Shown here piece after piece: positions 32,572 to 41,027 of a DNA stretch of 64,000 bases. This DNA is from Streptomyces sp. NBC_00358 (GTDB taxonomy: Bacteria > Actinomycetota > Actinomycetes > Streptomycetales > Streptomycetaceae). The translations under genes were made by a program, and so were the position numbers. How positions within the stretch are numbered: position 1 is the stretch's first letter; each line of letters opens with the position of its first letter. Under the pieces are notes generated by a model that saw only the letters and a list, made by a program, of their open reading frames with translations, was not told where the DNA came from and searched no databases. The stretch lies in assembly GCF_036099295.1 (NCBI RefSeq), contig NZ_CP107976.1, positions 8,556,001 through 8,620,000 on the forward strand, written 5' to 3'.

Positions 32572-34854
32572 TCACCCGGTGGCCGGGGGGCCGGCGGGAT
32601 CCGGGAGGACCGGGTCCTGCTCGCCCTCGGGGTCGATGTGCGGGAGGATCCGGTCCAGCCAGCGCGGTGTCCACCAGGCGTGTGGCCCGAGGAGGGTCAT
32701 CACGGCCGGCACGAGCAGGAGCCGTACGACCGTCGCGTCGATCAGGACACTCACGGCGAGTCCGAGTCCGAGCATCTTGACCACGATGTTGTCGCTCAGG
32801 ATGAACGCGGCGAACACGCTCACCATGATCAGGGCGGCGCAGGTGATCACCCGGGCGGTGATCTCCAGGGCGTGCGCGACACTCCCCTTGGCGTCCCCGG
32901 TGCGCAGCCAGAACTCGTGGACCCGCGACAACAGGAAGATCTCGTAGTCCATGCTGAGCCCGAAGATGATCGCGAACATCATCATCGGCACATAGCTCTC
33001 GATGGGCACCTTGCCCGACACCCCGAGCGCCGGTCCGCCCCAGCCCCATTGGAAGACGGCGACGACGACACCGTACGAAGCGGCGATGGACAGCACGTTC
33101 AGGACCGCGGCCTTCAACGCGACCAGCAGCCCGCGGAACACCATCAGGATGATGATGAAGGCGAGCGCGACCACCACGAGGATGATGAGGGGCAGTCGGC
33201 TCGCGACGATGTTGCGGAAGTCGACCTGGGCGGCCGTCGTGCCGGTGACATAACCCTTGGCCTTGGTGCCGGACACCGCCTGCGGCAGTGTGGTGTCGAC
33301 CAGGCGGTTCGTCAGGTCGGTGGTGTACCGGTTCTGCGGGGACACCTTGGAGAAGACGGTGCCCACCAGTACGTCCCCGTCCTTGGTGGTCGTCAGCGGT
33401 GTGACCGCGGCGGCGCCCGACACACCGTTGATCGTCTTCTGCGCCTGCGAGGCGAGCGCGGACCGCTGGTCGGACGGAACGTCGGTCTGGTCGATGACCA
33501 CGGTCAGCGGACCGTTGGAGCCGGGCCCGAAGGCGTCCGACATGATGTCGAACGCCCGCCGGTCCGTGAACGAGGTGGGATCGGCGCCGTCGCCGATGTG
33601 GCCGAGCTGGATGGTGAACAGCGGGATGGCCAGCACCAGCACGGTGAACAGGCCTCCGGTCAGGAACCGCCAGGGATGCCGCTGCACACGCAGGGCGTAG
33701 TTGTGCCAGGTGCCGTGAGCGGGCGTCCCGGGTTCGGCGTCCGTCTCCGCGACCGGCTTGCGTACGTGAAAGCGGTCGACGTTGTTGCCGACGAGCCCGA
33801 GCAGGGCGGGTACGAGGGTCAGCGCGCCGAGGACGGCCGAGACGACGGTCACGGCCGCCGCGAGGCCGAGTTTGCTGATGAAGGAGACACCGGAGACGGA
33901 CAGCCCGGCCAGGGCGATGATCACGGTGCAGCCGGAGACGAGGACGGCGCGCCCGCTGGTGGTGGTGGCGCGGCCCGCCGCCCGAACCGGATCGACGCCG
34001 TCGAAGAGGTTCTGCCGGTGACGGGTGATCAGGAACAGGGCGTAGTCGATGCCGACGCCCAGGCCGATCATGGTCGCGAGCGTCGGTGACACGGTCGCGA
34101 AGGTGAACGCGGCGGCCAGCAGGCCCAGGCAGGCCAGACCGCCGATCACGCTGATCAGGGCGGTCACCAGCGGCAGACCGGCCGCGATGACACTGCCGAA
34201 TCCGACGAGCAGGACGACGATCGCCACCGCGAAGCCGATGGCCTCGCTGATCCGGTCGTTCGCGGCGGGCCTGGCCAGTTCGCCCAGCGGGCCGCCGTAC
34301 TCGACGTCGACGCCTGCCGAGCGCAGCGGCTTCACCGCACTGTCCACACCGTGGAGATAGTCGTCGCCGAGGGTCGAGGGCTGCACATCGAAGCGCACGG
34401 TGATGTAGGCGGTCTTCCCGTCGTCCGACAGGGGTCCGACGTTCGGCTGCTGGGACTGCCCCGAGGACGGCTGCGAGCCCGGCGGCGGCAGCGGATTCTG
34501 CACCGACAGGACGTGCGGCAGCTTCTGCAGATCGCCGACGGTCTGGTTCATCTGGGAACTCAGCGACGTCAGGGGCTTCTGCGTGTCGCGCAGCACGACC
34601 TGGCTGCTGTAGCCGCCGGCCGCCGGGTCGTGCTCCTTGAGAACGTCCAGCCCCTCCGTGGACTGCACTCCGGGGAGCGTGAAATTGTCCGAGTAGTCTC
34701 CGCCGAACGAGCGATTGAGCCCTTGCAGCACGGCGAGCGCGACCAGCCAGGCCACGATGACGATCACGAAATGGCGGGCACACCACTCACCCAGCCGCTG
34801 CAGTCTCCCGGGCCTGTTCTTTCCGCCCCGTGGACTGGCCTGCGTCGCCGACAT
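32572..34854 (-). CDS. MMPL-family RND transporter
   Basis: A 760-residue membrane protein with the MMPL pattern: one N-terminal helix (FVIVIVAWLVALAVLQ), a large extracytoplasmic loop, a helix group including the proton-relay sequence MIGLGVGIDYALFLITRHR, a second loop and a second group with MFAIIFGLSMDYEIFLLSRVHEF. The duplicated GxDYxxF/L...R motifs are diagnostic. MMPL proteins export lipids, lipopeptides or siderophores, or act in drug efflux. The ATG at 34854 has AGGAG about 7 nt upstream; the open frame continues upstream but with no membrane-protein character. Divergent from the SMP-30 gene. The cargo is unknown. Confidence 0.92.
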   Translation of the reverse strand: MSATQASPRGGKNRPGRLQRLGEWCARHFVIVIVAWLVALAVLQGLNRSFGGDYSDNFTLPGVQSTEGLDVLKEHDPAAGGYSSQVVLRDTQKPLTSLSSQMNQTVGDLQKLPHVLSVQNPLPPPGSQPSSGQSQQPNVGPLSDDGKTAYITVRFDVQPSTLGDDYLHGVDSAVKPLRSAGVDVEYGGPLGELARPAANDRISEAIGFAVAIVVLLVGFGSVIAAGLPLVTALISVIGGLACLGLLAAAFTFATVSPTLATMIGLGVGIDYALFLITRHRQNLFDGVDPVRAAGRATTTSGRAVLVSGCTVIIALAGLSVSGVSFISKLGLAAAVTVVSAVLGALTLVPALLGLVGNNVDRFHVRKPVAETDAEPGTPAHGTWHNYALRVQRHPWRFLTGGLFTVLVLAIPLFTIQLGHIGDGADPTSFTDRRAFDIMSDAFGPGSNGPLTVVIDQTDVPSDQRSALASQAQKTINGVSGAAAVTPLTTTKDGDVLVGTVFSKVSPQNRYTTDLTNRLVDTTLPQAVSGTKAKGYVTGTTAAQVDFRNIVASRLPLIILVVVALAFIIILMVFRGLLVALKAAVLNVLSIAASYGVVVAVFQWGWGGPALGVSGKVPIESYVPMMMFAIIFGLSMDYEIFLLSRVHEFWLRTGDAKGSVAHALEITARVITCAALIMVSVFAAFILSDNIVVKMLGLGLAVSVLIDATVVRLLLVPAVMTLLGPHAWWTPRWLDRILPHIDPEGEQDPVLPDPAGPPATG

Positions 34855-35061
34855 GGGCTGCTCCTGCTGGAAGACGACACCTCCGACTCCGTCATTTAAC
34901 GACGCGACGATCATCGCGGCCCGTCGAGAATCAGGAGCGGACGAGCCGCGCGACGCCCTCGGGTGACCGGCTCGCCGGTGGGGGACCGGTCGATCCGGCC
35001 GGTCCCCGTTCGTCCGGTAGGTGGGACACCGGCGCCGTGCCGGTGAGGAACGGAGGCTGTG

Positions 35062-35913
35062 ATGAGAATGTACGAGGTAAGGACGCTGCTGGACGGACGC
35101 GGGCTGGTCGAGTCGCCGCGCTGGTACGGGGACCGGCTGTACTTCTCCGACTGGACCGCGGGCGAGGTCCTCGCCCTCGATCCGGCGGCCGGCCGCGGCG
35201 AGGTGGTCGCCCGGGTGGCGTCGCTGCCCCTGTGCACCGACCGGCTTCCCGACGGCCGCATGCTCATCGTCTCCTCCCCGGACGGTCTGCTGCTCCGCCG
35301 GGAACCCGACGGCTCCCTGGGCACGTACGCGGACCTGGGCAGGCCGGGCTGGAACGACATCGTGGTCGACGGCCGCGGGAACACCTACGTCAACCGGGCG
35401 GACTTCGACCCGATGACCGGCGAGGCGGCCAGACCGGGATCGGTCTCGCTGGTCACCCCGGACGGTTCGGTGCGCGAGGTGGCGGACGACATCGCGTTCC
35501 CGAACGGGATGGCCGTGACGCCCGACGGTTCCACCCTGATCGTCGCCGACTCCTACCGGCACGGCCTGGTCGCCTTCGACATCGGCGCGGACGGCACTCT
35601 GTCGGGCCGCCGTGTCTGGGCCGACCTGGGGGAGGGCACCCCGGACGGCATCTGCGTCGACGCGCACAACGCCGTCTGGTACGCCGATGTGCCGGGCCGG
35701 TGCTGTGTGCGCGTCGCCGAGGGCGGTGCCGTACTCGACCGGATCGACCTCGACCGAGGCGGCTTCGCCTGCGTCCTGGGCGGCCATGACCGCAGGACGC
35801 TGTTCATCGTGGCCGCGGTCTGGCGCGGAATGACGGAGTCCGCGATGGTGGCACCCGGCTCCGGTCAGGTGCTCGCCGCCCGGGTCGGGGTGCCGGGAGC
35901 GGGCCGGCCCTGA
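35062..35913 (+). CDS. SMP-30/gluconolactonase-like beta-propeller hydrolase
   Basis: A 283-residue six-bladed propeller protein. LVESPRWYGDRLYFSDWTAGEV carries the N-terminal Glu metal ligand; GRPGWNDIVVDGRGNTYVN has the Asn/Asp pair, FPNGMAVTPDGSTLIVADSY holds further Asn and Asp ligands, and GTPDGICVDAHNAVWYAD is the final blade. Family members hydrolyse lactones with a divalent metal. The ATG at 35062 is 5 nt after GGAGG; a GTG immediately before it is possible. No signal peptide, so cytosolic. The substrate is unknown, and the neighbouring MMPL gene gives no clue. Confidence 0.9.
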   Translation: MRMYEVRTLLDGRGLVESPRWYGDRLYFSDWTAGEVLALDPAAGRGEVVARVASLPLCTDRLPDGRMLIVSSPDGLLLRREPDGSLGTYADLGRPGWNDIVVDGRGNTYVNRADFDPMTGEAARPGSVSLVTPDGSVREVADDIAFPNGMAVTPDGSTLIVADSYRHGLVAFDIGADGTLSGRRVWADLGEGTPDGICVDAHNAVWYADVPGRCCVRVAEGGAVLDRIDLDRGGFACVLGGHDRRTLFIVAAVWRGMTESAMVAPGSGQVLAARVGVPGAGRP

Positions 35914-36218
35914 ATCGGTTGCCCGGCTGGGTCCAACAGGAGGGCGGCTGAAGGCAGTTCGGGTCCGGTGAGACGGGGAGAGTCGCGCGAGGCAGGGTGT
36001 TTCGGCGCCCGGGCGTAGGGATAACCCTCGATTGGCGCCACACGGATGTCATGCCTAGGTCAAGAGTGCAATCCTTCCCCCATCTGTAGGGCAGGTTGAG
36101 CGTGACCTGTCCATGGTCGCGTTCCCGCACGCCCCTGCTCAGCTCTTCCCGGACAGAACATCCCGTCTGTCCGGTCTGTCACCGGCCGCCGACCGCGGCC
36201 GAAGCAGTAGGAGTACGA
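35914..36218. other. Upstream region of the M4 protease gene
   Basis: 305 nt without a gene. The part around 36020-36080 (AACCCTCGATTGG, GGTCAAGAGTGCAATCC) is less GC-rich and is the likely promoter area, followed by an untranslated leader of over 100 nt. Confidence 0.45.
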
Positions 36219-38612
36219 GTGAGACGTATCCCCCGTCAGGCGACCGCGGCCGGAGCCCTGGTGGCCACCGCCGCTTTCCTGGCCGTCGGCATACAGACGG
36301 TCCCGGCAGTCGCCAAGCCCGCCCCCCACACAAGCCCCCTGCGCACCGGGGGACTTGAGGCAAAGCTCACCCCGGCCCAGCATGTGGCGCTGCTGACGAA
36401 GGCGTCGAAGCAGACCACCGCGACCGCCGGCACCCTCGGCCTCGGTCCGAAGGAGAAGCTGGTCGTCAAGGACGTCGTCAAGGACAACGACGGCACCCTG
36501 CACACCCGTTACGAGCGCACCTACGCCGGCCTCCCGGTGCTCGGCGGCGACATCGTGGTCCACACCCCGCCGGCCTCGCAGGCCACCGGCACGGTGAGTA
36601 CGACCTTCAACAACAAGCACGCCATCAAGGTAGCCTCCACCACCGCGACGTTCACCAAGACCGCCGCCGCGGCCAAGGCGCTCGGTGTGGCCAAGTCGCT
36701 CAAGGCGGAGAAGCCCGCCGCCGACAGTGCCCGCAAGGTCATCTGGGCCGGCACCGGCACCCCCAGGCTCGCCTGGGAGACCGTGGTCAGCGGATTCCAG
36801 GACGACGGCACGCCGAGCAAGCTGCACGTCGTCACGGACGCCACCACCGGCAAGGAACTGACCCGGTACGAGGGCATCGAGACCGGCACCGGCAACACCC
36901 AGTACAGCGGATCGGTCACGCTGAACACCACGCTGTCCGGCTCGACGTACCAGCTGACCGACTCCACCCGGGGCGGCCACAAGACGTACTCGCTGAACAA
37001 CGGCACCTCCGGCACCGGCACCCTGATGACCGACTCCGACGACGTCTGGGGTACGGGCGCGGGCTCCAACACCCAGACCGCCGGCGCGGACGCCGCGTAC
37101 GGCGCCCAGATGACCTGGGACTTCTACAAGAACACCTTCGGCCGCAGCGGCATCAAGAACGACGGCGTCGCCGCGTACTCGCGCGTCCACTACAGCTCGG
37201 CGTACGTCAACGCCTTCTGGGACGACAGCTGCTTCTGCATGACCTACGGCGACGGCACCAGCAGCACCCACGCGCTGACCTCGCTCGACGTCGCGGGCCA
37301 CGAGATGAGCCACGGCGTCACCTCGAACACCGCGGGCCTGAACTACACCGGTGAGTCCGGCGGTCTGAACGAGGCGACCTCCGACATCTTCGGCACCGGC
37401 GTGGAGTTCTACGCCAACAACTCGACCGACGTGGGCGACTACCTCATCGGCGAGAAGATCGACATCAACGGCGACGGCTCGCCGCTGCGTTACATGGACA
37501 AGCCGAGCAAGGACGGCAGCTCCGCGGACAGTTGGTACTCCGGCGTCGGCAACCTCGACGTCCACTACTCCTCGGGCCCCGCGAACCACATGTTCTACCT
37601 GCTCTCCGAGGGCAGCGGCACCAAGGTCATCAACGGCACCACGTACACCAGCTCGACCTCGGACGGTGTGGCCGTCGCCGGTATCGGCCGGGCCGCGGCC
37701 CTGCAGATCTGGTACAAGGCGCTCACGACGTACATGACGTCGAGCACCAACTACGCGAGTGCGCGTACCGCGGCGCTCAATGCGGCGACGGCGCTGTACG
37801 GCGCCGGCTCCGCCCAGTACGCGGGCGTGGCGAACGCCTTCGCCGGCATCGCCGTCGGCAGCCACGTCACCCCGCCGACGAGCGGTGTGACCGTCACCAA
37901 CCCGGGCAGCCAGTCCTCCACCGTCGGCACCGCGGTGAGCCTGCAGGTCTCGGCCAGCAGCACCAACAGCGGCTCCCTGACCTACGCGGCGTCCGGTCTG
38001 CCGACCGGTCTGTCGATCAGCAGCTCGACGGGCGCCATCACCGGCACGCCGACCACCGCGGGGACGTACAGCACGACCGTCACCGTCACGGACAGCACCG
38101 GCGCGACGGGCACGGCGTCCTTCACCTGGACGGTCAGCACCTCGGGCGGTGGCGGCACCTGCACCTCGGCCCAACTGCTCGGCAACCCCGGCTTCGAGTC
38201 GGGCAGCACCACCTGGACCGCGTCCAGCGGGGTCATCACCACGGACACCGGCGAAGCGGCCCACGGCGGCTCCTACAAGGCGTGGCTGGACGGCTACGGC
38301 TCGACCCACACCGACACGCTGTCCCAGTCGGTGGCCGTCCCCAGCGGCTGCAAGGCCACGCTGACGTTCTACCTGCACATCGACACCGCCGAGACGACCA
38401 CCAGCTCCGCGTACGACAAGCTGACGGTCACGGCCGGATCGACCACGCTGGCGACCTACTCCAACCTCAACAAGGCCACCGGCTACACGCAGAAGACGTT
38501 CGACCTGTCCTCCTTCGCCGGATCGACCGTCGCGCTCAAGTTCAGCGGCGTCGAGGACTCCTCGCTCCAGACCAGCTTCGTCGTGGACGACACCGCCCTG
38601 ACGACCAGCTGA
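36219..38612 (+). CDS. Secreted M4 (thermolysin-like) metalloprotease with Ig-like and C-terminal binding domains
   Basis: A 797-residue preproenzyme. Signal (AAGALVATAAFLAVGIQTVPAVA), FTP/PepSY propeptide (about 40-220) and M4 catalytic domain (about 230-555). Zinc ligands are His361 and His365 of VAGHEMSHGVT plus Glu385 of GGLNEATSD, 24 residues after the first His as in thermolysin; the catalytic His is in DVHYSSGPANHMFY. Then a putative Ig/He_PIG domain (about 555-635, YAASGLPTGLSISSSTGAI) and a carbohydrate-binding-like domain (about 645-795, LLGNPGFESGSTTWTAS). The GTG at 36219 has AGGAG 5 nt upstream; longer starts would bury the signal peptide. A strong terminator follows. Extracellular nutrient protease. 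Confidence 0.93.
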   Translation: MRRIPRQATAAGALVATAAFLAVGIQTVPAVAKPAPHTSPLRTGGLEAKLTPAQHVALLTKASKQTTATAGTLGLGPKEKLVVKDVVKDNDGTLHTRYERTYAGLPVLGGDIVVHTPPASQATGTVSTTFNNKHAIKVASTTATFTKTAAAAKALGVAKSLKAEKPAADSARKVIWAGTGTPRLAWETVVSGFQDDGTPSKLHVVTDATTGKELTRYEGIETGTGNTQYSGSVTLNTTLSGSTYQLTDSTRGGHKTYSLNNGTSGTGTLMTDSDDVWGTGAGSNTQTAGADAAYGAQMTWDFYKNTFGRSGIKNDGVAAYSRVHYSSAYVNAFWDDSCFCMTYGDGTSSTHALTSLDVAGHEMSHGVTSNTAGLNYTGESGGLNEATSDIFGTGVEFYANNSTDVGDYLIGEKIDINGDGSPLRYMDKPSKDGSSADSWYSGVGNLDVHYSSGPANHMFYLLSEGSGTKVINGTTYTSSTSDGVAVAGIGRAAALQIWYKALTTYMTSSTNYASARTAALNAATALYGAGSAQYAGVANAFAGIAVGSHVTPPTSGVTVTNPGSQSSTVGTAVSLQVSASSTNSGSLTYAASGLPTGLSISSSTGAITGTPTTAGTYSTTVTVTDSTGATGTASFTWTVSTSGGGGTCTSAQLLGNPGFESGSTTWTASSGVITTDTGEAAHGGSYKAWLDGYGSTHTDTLSQSVAVPSGCKATLTFYLHIDTAETTTSSAYDKLTVTAGSTTLATYSNLNKATGYTQKTFDLSSFAGSTVALKFSGVEDSSLQTSFVVDDTALTTS

Positions 38613-38643
38613 TCCGCGGCACCTGACACCCCCCACAACGGCC

Positions 38644-38679
38644 GCGGCGTGGGTCCTCCTCGCGGAGGACCCACGCCGC
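38644..38679. terminator. Strong bidirectional terminator
   Basis: A perfect 16-bp stem (GCGGCGTGGGTCCTCC with its complement) around a TCGC loop, between the convergent M4 protease and YciO-type genes. It can serve both strands. Confidence 0.85.
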
Positions 38680-38693
38680 ACGCCGCTGAGGCC

Positions 38694-39314
38694 CTACTCG
38701 AACCGGGACGGGTCACCCGCGCCGAGACGTACGAGCTCGGGTTCGGCGCCGGAGAAGTCGATGACGGTCGTCGGCTCGGTGCCGCAGTCGCCGGAGTCGA
38801 TGACCGCGTCCACCACGTGGTCGAGGCGGTCCTTGATCTCCCAGCCCTGGGTCAGCGGTTTCTCCTCCTCCGGCAGGAGCAGGGTGCTCGACAGGAGCGG
38901 CTCGCCGAGTTCGGCGAGGATCGCCTGGGCGACGACATGGTCCGGGATCCGCACCCCGACGGTCTTCTTCTTCGGGTGCAGCAGCCTGCGCGGAGCCTCC
39001 TTCGTCGCCGGGAGGATGAAGGTGTAGCTGCCAGGAGTGGCCGCCTTCACCGTGCGGAAAACCGCGTTGTCGATCCGTACGAAGTGCCCCAGCTGCGCGA
39101 AGTCCTCGCACATCAGCGTGAAGTGGTGCCGTTCGTCGAGTTGGCGGATCGAGCGGATGCGGTCGATCCCGTCCCGGTTGCCGAGCGCGCAGCCGAGTGC
39201 GAAGCAGGAGTCCGTCGGGTAGACGATCAGCCCGCCGCTGCGGACGATCTCCACCACCTGGCTGATGATGCGCCGCTGCGGGTTCTCCGGGTGGACGTCG
39301 AAGTACTTGGCCAT
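38694..39314 (-). CDS. YciO/Sua5/YrdC-family protein
   Basis: A 206-residue YrdC-domain protein. SGGLIVYPTDSCFALGCALGN, then IRSIRQLDERHHFTLMCEDF, VFRTVKAATPGSYTFILPAT and KKKTVGVRIPDHVVAQAIL follow the YrdC/Sua5 pattern closely. Sua5/YrdC make threonylcarbamoyl-AMP for tRNA t6A37; the KEAPRRLLHPKKKTVGVR form is that of the YciO branch, whose activity is weaker or different. A typical streptomycete genome also has a longer Sua5, so this is probably the accessory paralogue. It is cytosolic and monocistronic. The ATG at 39314 is the natural start. Confidence 0.88.
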   Translation of the reverse strand: MAKYFDVHPENPQRRIISQVVEIVRSGGLIVYPTDSCFALGCALGNRDGIDRIRSIRQLDERHHFTLMCEDFAQLGHFVRIDNAVFRTVKAATPGSYTFILPATKEAPRRLLHPKKKTVGVRIPDHVVAQAILAELGEPLLSSTLLLPEEEKPLTQGWEIKDRLDHVVDAVIDSGDCGTEPTTVIDFSGAEPELVRLGAGDPSRFE

Positions 39315-39395
39315 GCTGCGAGCTTAGGGGGTCGTCCATCATTTCCCCGGTCGCGGCTATAGGAACCTTGAGGCCGTCTCGCTACCCTCCGCCGC

Positions 39396-40469
39396 ATGAT
39401 TTCCACGGTGGTCTGGGGTACCGGCAATGTCGGCCGCGCGGCCATCCGCGCCGTCGAGGCCCATCCGAAGCTGAAACTCGCGGCCGTGCTCGTCCACGAC
39501 CCCGGCAAGGTCGGCCGCGACGCGGGCGAGCTCGCCGGGCTCGACCACGGCCTCGGCGTCGCGGCGAGCGACGACATCGACGCGGTCCTGGCCGCGGGCC
39601 CCGGGGCCGTGGTCTACGCGGCCACCGGGGACATCCGCCCCGACGAGGCCCTCGCCGACATCGGCAGGGCGATCCGGGCCGGTGCGGTGGTCGTCACCCC
39701 CGCCCTGTACCCGCTCTACGACCAGCGCAGCGCCCCGCCGGAGTTCCGGGAACCCGTGCTCGCCGCCATCGCGGACGGCGGCGGCTCCCTGTTCGTCTCC
39801 GGAGTCGATCCCGGCTGGGGCAACGACGTCCTGCCCCTGCTGATCAGCGGGCTCGGCACCACCGTCGACGCCATCCGCTGCCAGGAGATCTTCGACTACT
39901 CCACGTACGAACAGGAGGAGTCCGTCCGGTACCTGGTCGGCATGGGGCAGCCGATGGACTACGAGCCGCTGATGCTCGCCCCGTCGATCCCGACCATGGT
40001 GTGGGGCGGCCAGATACGGCTCATGGCGCGGGCACTCGGTGTCGAACTCGACGACATCCGCGAGACGATGGAACGACGCGCGCTGACGGACACCGTGAGC
40101 ACCCGCACCATGGGAGAGTTCGCGGCCGGTACCCAGGGCGCCGTGCGGTTCGAGGTGCAGGGAATCGTCGGGGGAGAGCCCCGGATCGTCATCGAGCACG
40201 TCACCCGCATCCACGCCTCCTGCGCGCCGGACTGGCCGACGCCGCCCGACGGGGACGGCGCCCACCGCGTGGTCATCGAGGGCCGTCCGCGCATCGAGGT
40301 CACCGTCACGGCCACCGACGAGGGCGACAACCGCTCCGCCGGCGGGAACGCCACCGCGGTCGGCCGTCTGGTCGGTGCCGTCGACTGGCTGGTGGACGCG
40401 GAACCAGGGCTCTACGACGCACTCGACGTCCCGCTGCGCCCCGCAGTCGGCCGACTCGGAAGGAAGTGA
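39396..40469 (+). CDS. NAD(P)-dependent dehydrogenase of the dihydrodipicolinate reductase-like superfamily
   Basis: A 357-residue protein with an N-terminal Rossmann domain (STVVWGTGNVGRAAIRAVEA, GxGxxG-type) and a C-terminal domain rich in strands. It is much longer than DapB (about 250) and lacks its HH-substrate motif, so it belongs to the wider group containing 2,4-diaminopentanoate dehydrogenase. GVDPGWGNDVLPLLISGL is a conserved element of this group. It is followed after only 3 nt by the AhpD-like gene, so they form an operon. The substrate is unknown; neighbouring steroid enzymes suggest, but do not prove, a catabolic role. Confidence 0.8.
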   Translation: MISTVVWGTGNVGRAAIRAVEAHPKLKLAAVLVHDPGKVGRDAGELAGLDHGLGVAASDDIDAVLAAGPGAVVYAATGDIRPDEALADIGRAIRAGAVVVTPALYPLYDQRSAPPEFREPVLAAIADGGGSLFVSGVDPGWGNDVLPLLISGLGTTVDAIRCQEIFDYSTYEQEESVRYLVGMGQPMDYEPLMLAPSIPTMVWGGQIRLMARALGVELDDIRETMERRALTDTVSTRTMGEFAAGTQGAVRFEVQGIVGGEPRIVIEHVTRIHASCAPDWPTPPDGDGAHRVVIEGRPRIEVTVTATDEGDNRSAGGNATAVGRLVGAVDWLVDAEPGLYDALDVPLRPAVGRLGRK

Positions 40470-40472
40470 CCC

Positions 40473-40958
40473 ATGACCCTGCACATCGACATTCCCGAGG
40501 GACAGGAACCGATCGGATACGTGTGGGGCGAGATGGTGCCCGGCATCGGCATGGCCGCCGCGAACTTCTCCCTGTCGGTGTACGAGCACACGACCCTGGG
40601 GCTGCGCGAGTTCGAGGCCGCCCGGCTGCGCGTCGCGCAGATCAACGGGTGCCTGTTCTGCCTCGACTGGCGTACGGAGCGGGAGGGCCGCAAGGTCGAG
40701 GAGGAGTTCGCGGAGGCGGTGGCCCAGTGGCGTACCACCGACGCCTTCGACGACCGGACACGGCTGGCCGCGGAGTACGCCGAGCGCTACGCCCTGGATC
40801 ACCATGGTCTGGACGAGGAGTTCTGGACCCGGATGACCGCGCTGTACAGCCAGCGGGAGATCGTGGAGCTGACCATGAGCATCGGCTCCTGGCTGGCGTT
40901 CGGCCGGCTCAACCATGTCCTCGGCCTGGACACCGTGTGCGTGCTGCCGACCCATTGA
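40473..40958 (+). CDS. Carboxymuconolactone decarboxylase/AhpD-like protein
   Basis: A 161-residue all-helical protein. The AhpD-type redox motif is INGCLFCLDWRTE (CxxC), inside FEAARLRVAQINGC; REIVELTMSIGSWLAFGRLNHVL is the other family signature, a repeated helix pair. Proteins with the CxxC act as thiol oxidoreductases or alkylhydroperoxidases; those without are decarboxylases. It lies 3 nt after the dehydrogenase gene and should be co-translated. A 36-nt tandem duplication starts at its stop codon. Confidence 0.85.
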   Translation: MTLHIDIPEGQEPIGYVWGEMVPGIGMAAANFSLSVYEHTTLGLREFEAARLRVAQINGCLFCLDWRTEREGRKVEEEFAEAVAQWRTTDAFDDRTRLAAEYAERYALDHHGLDEEFWTRMTALYSQREIVELTMSIGSWLAFGRLNHVLGLDTVCVLPTH

Positions 40959-41013
40959 GCGGATCCGGGCCGCACGGCGCACGCGGCCCACTGAGCGGAT
41001 CCGGGCCGCACGG
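40956..41013. repeat. Tandem duplication at a stop codon (36-nt period)
   Basis: The 22-nt block TGAGCGGATCCGGGCCGCACG-G occurs at 40956-40977 (its TGA is the AhpD-like stop) and again at 40992-41013, 36 nt later, with most of the spacer also similar. It lies between the convergent AhpD-like and cholesterol oxidase genes. Confidence 0.8.
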
Positions 41014-41027
41014 GCGGCCCGGACTCG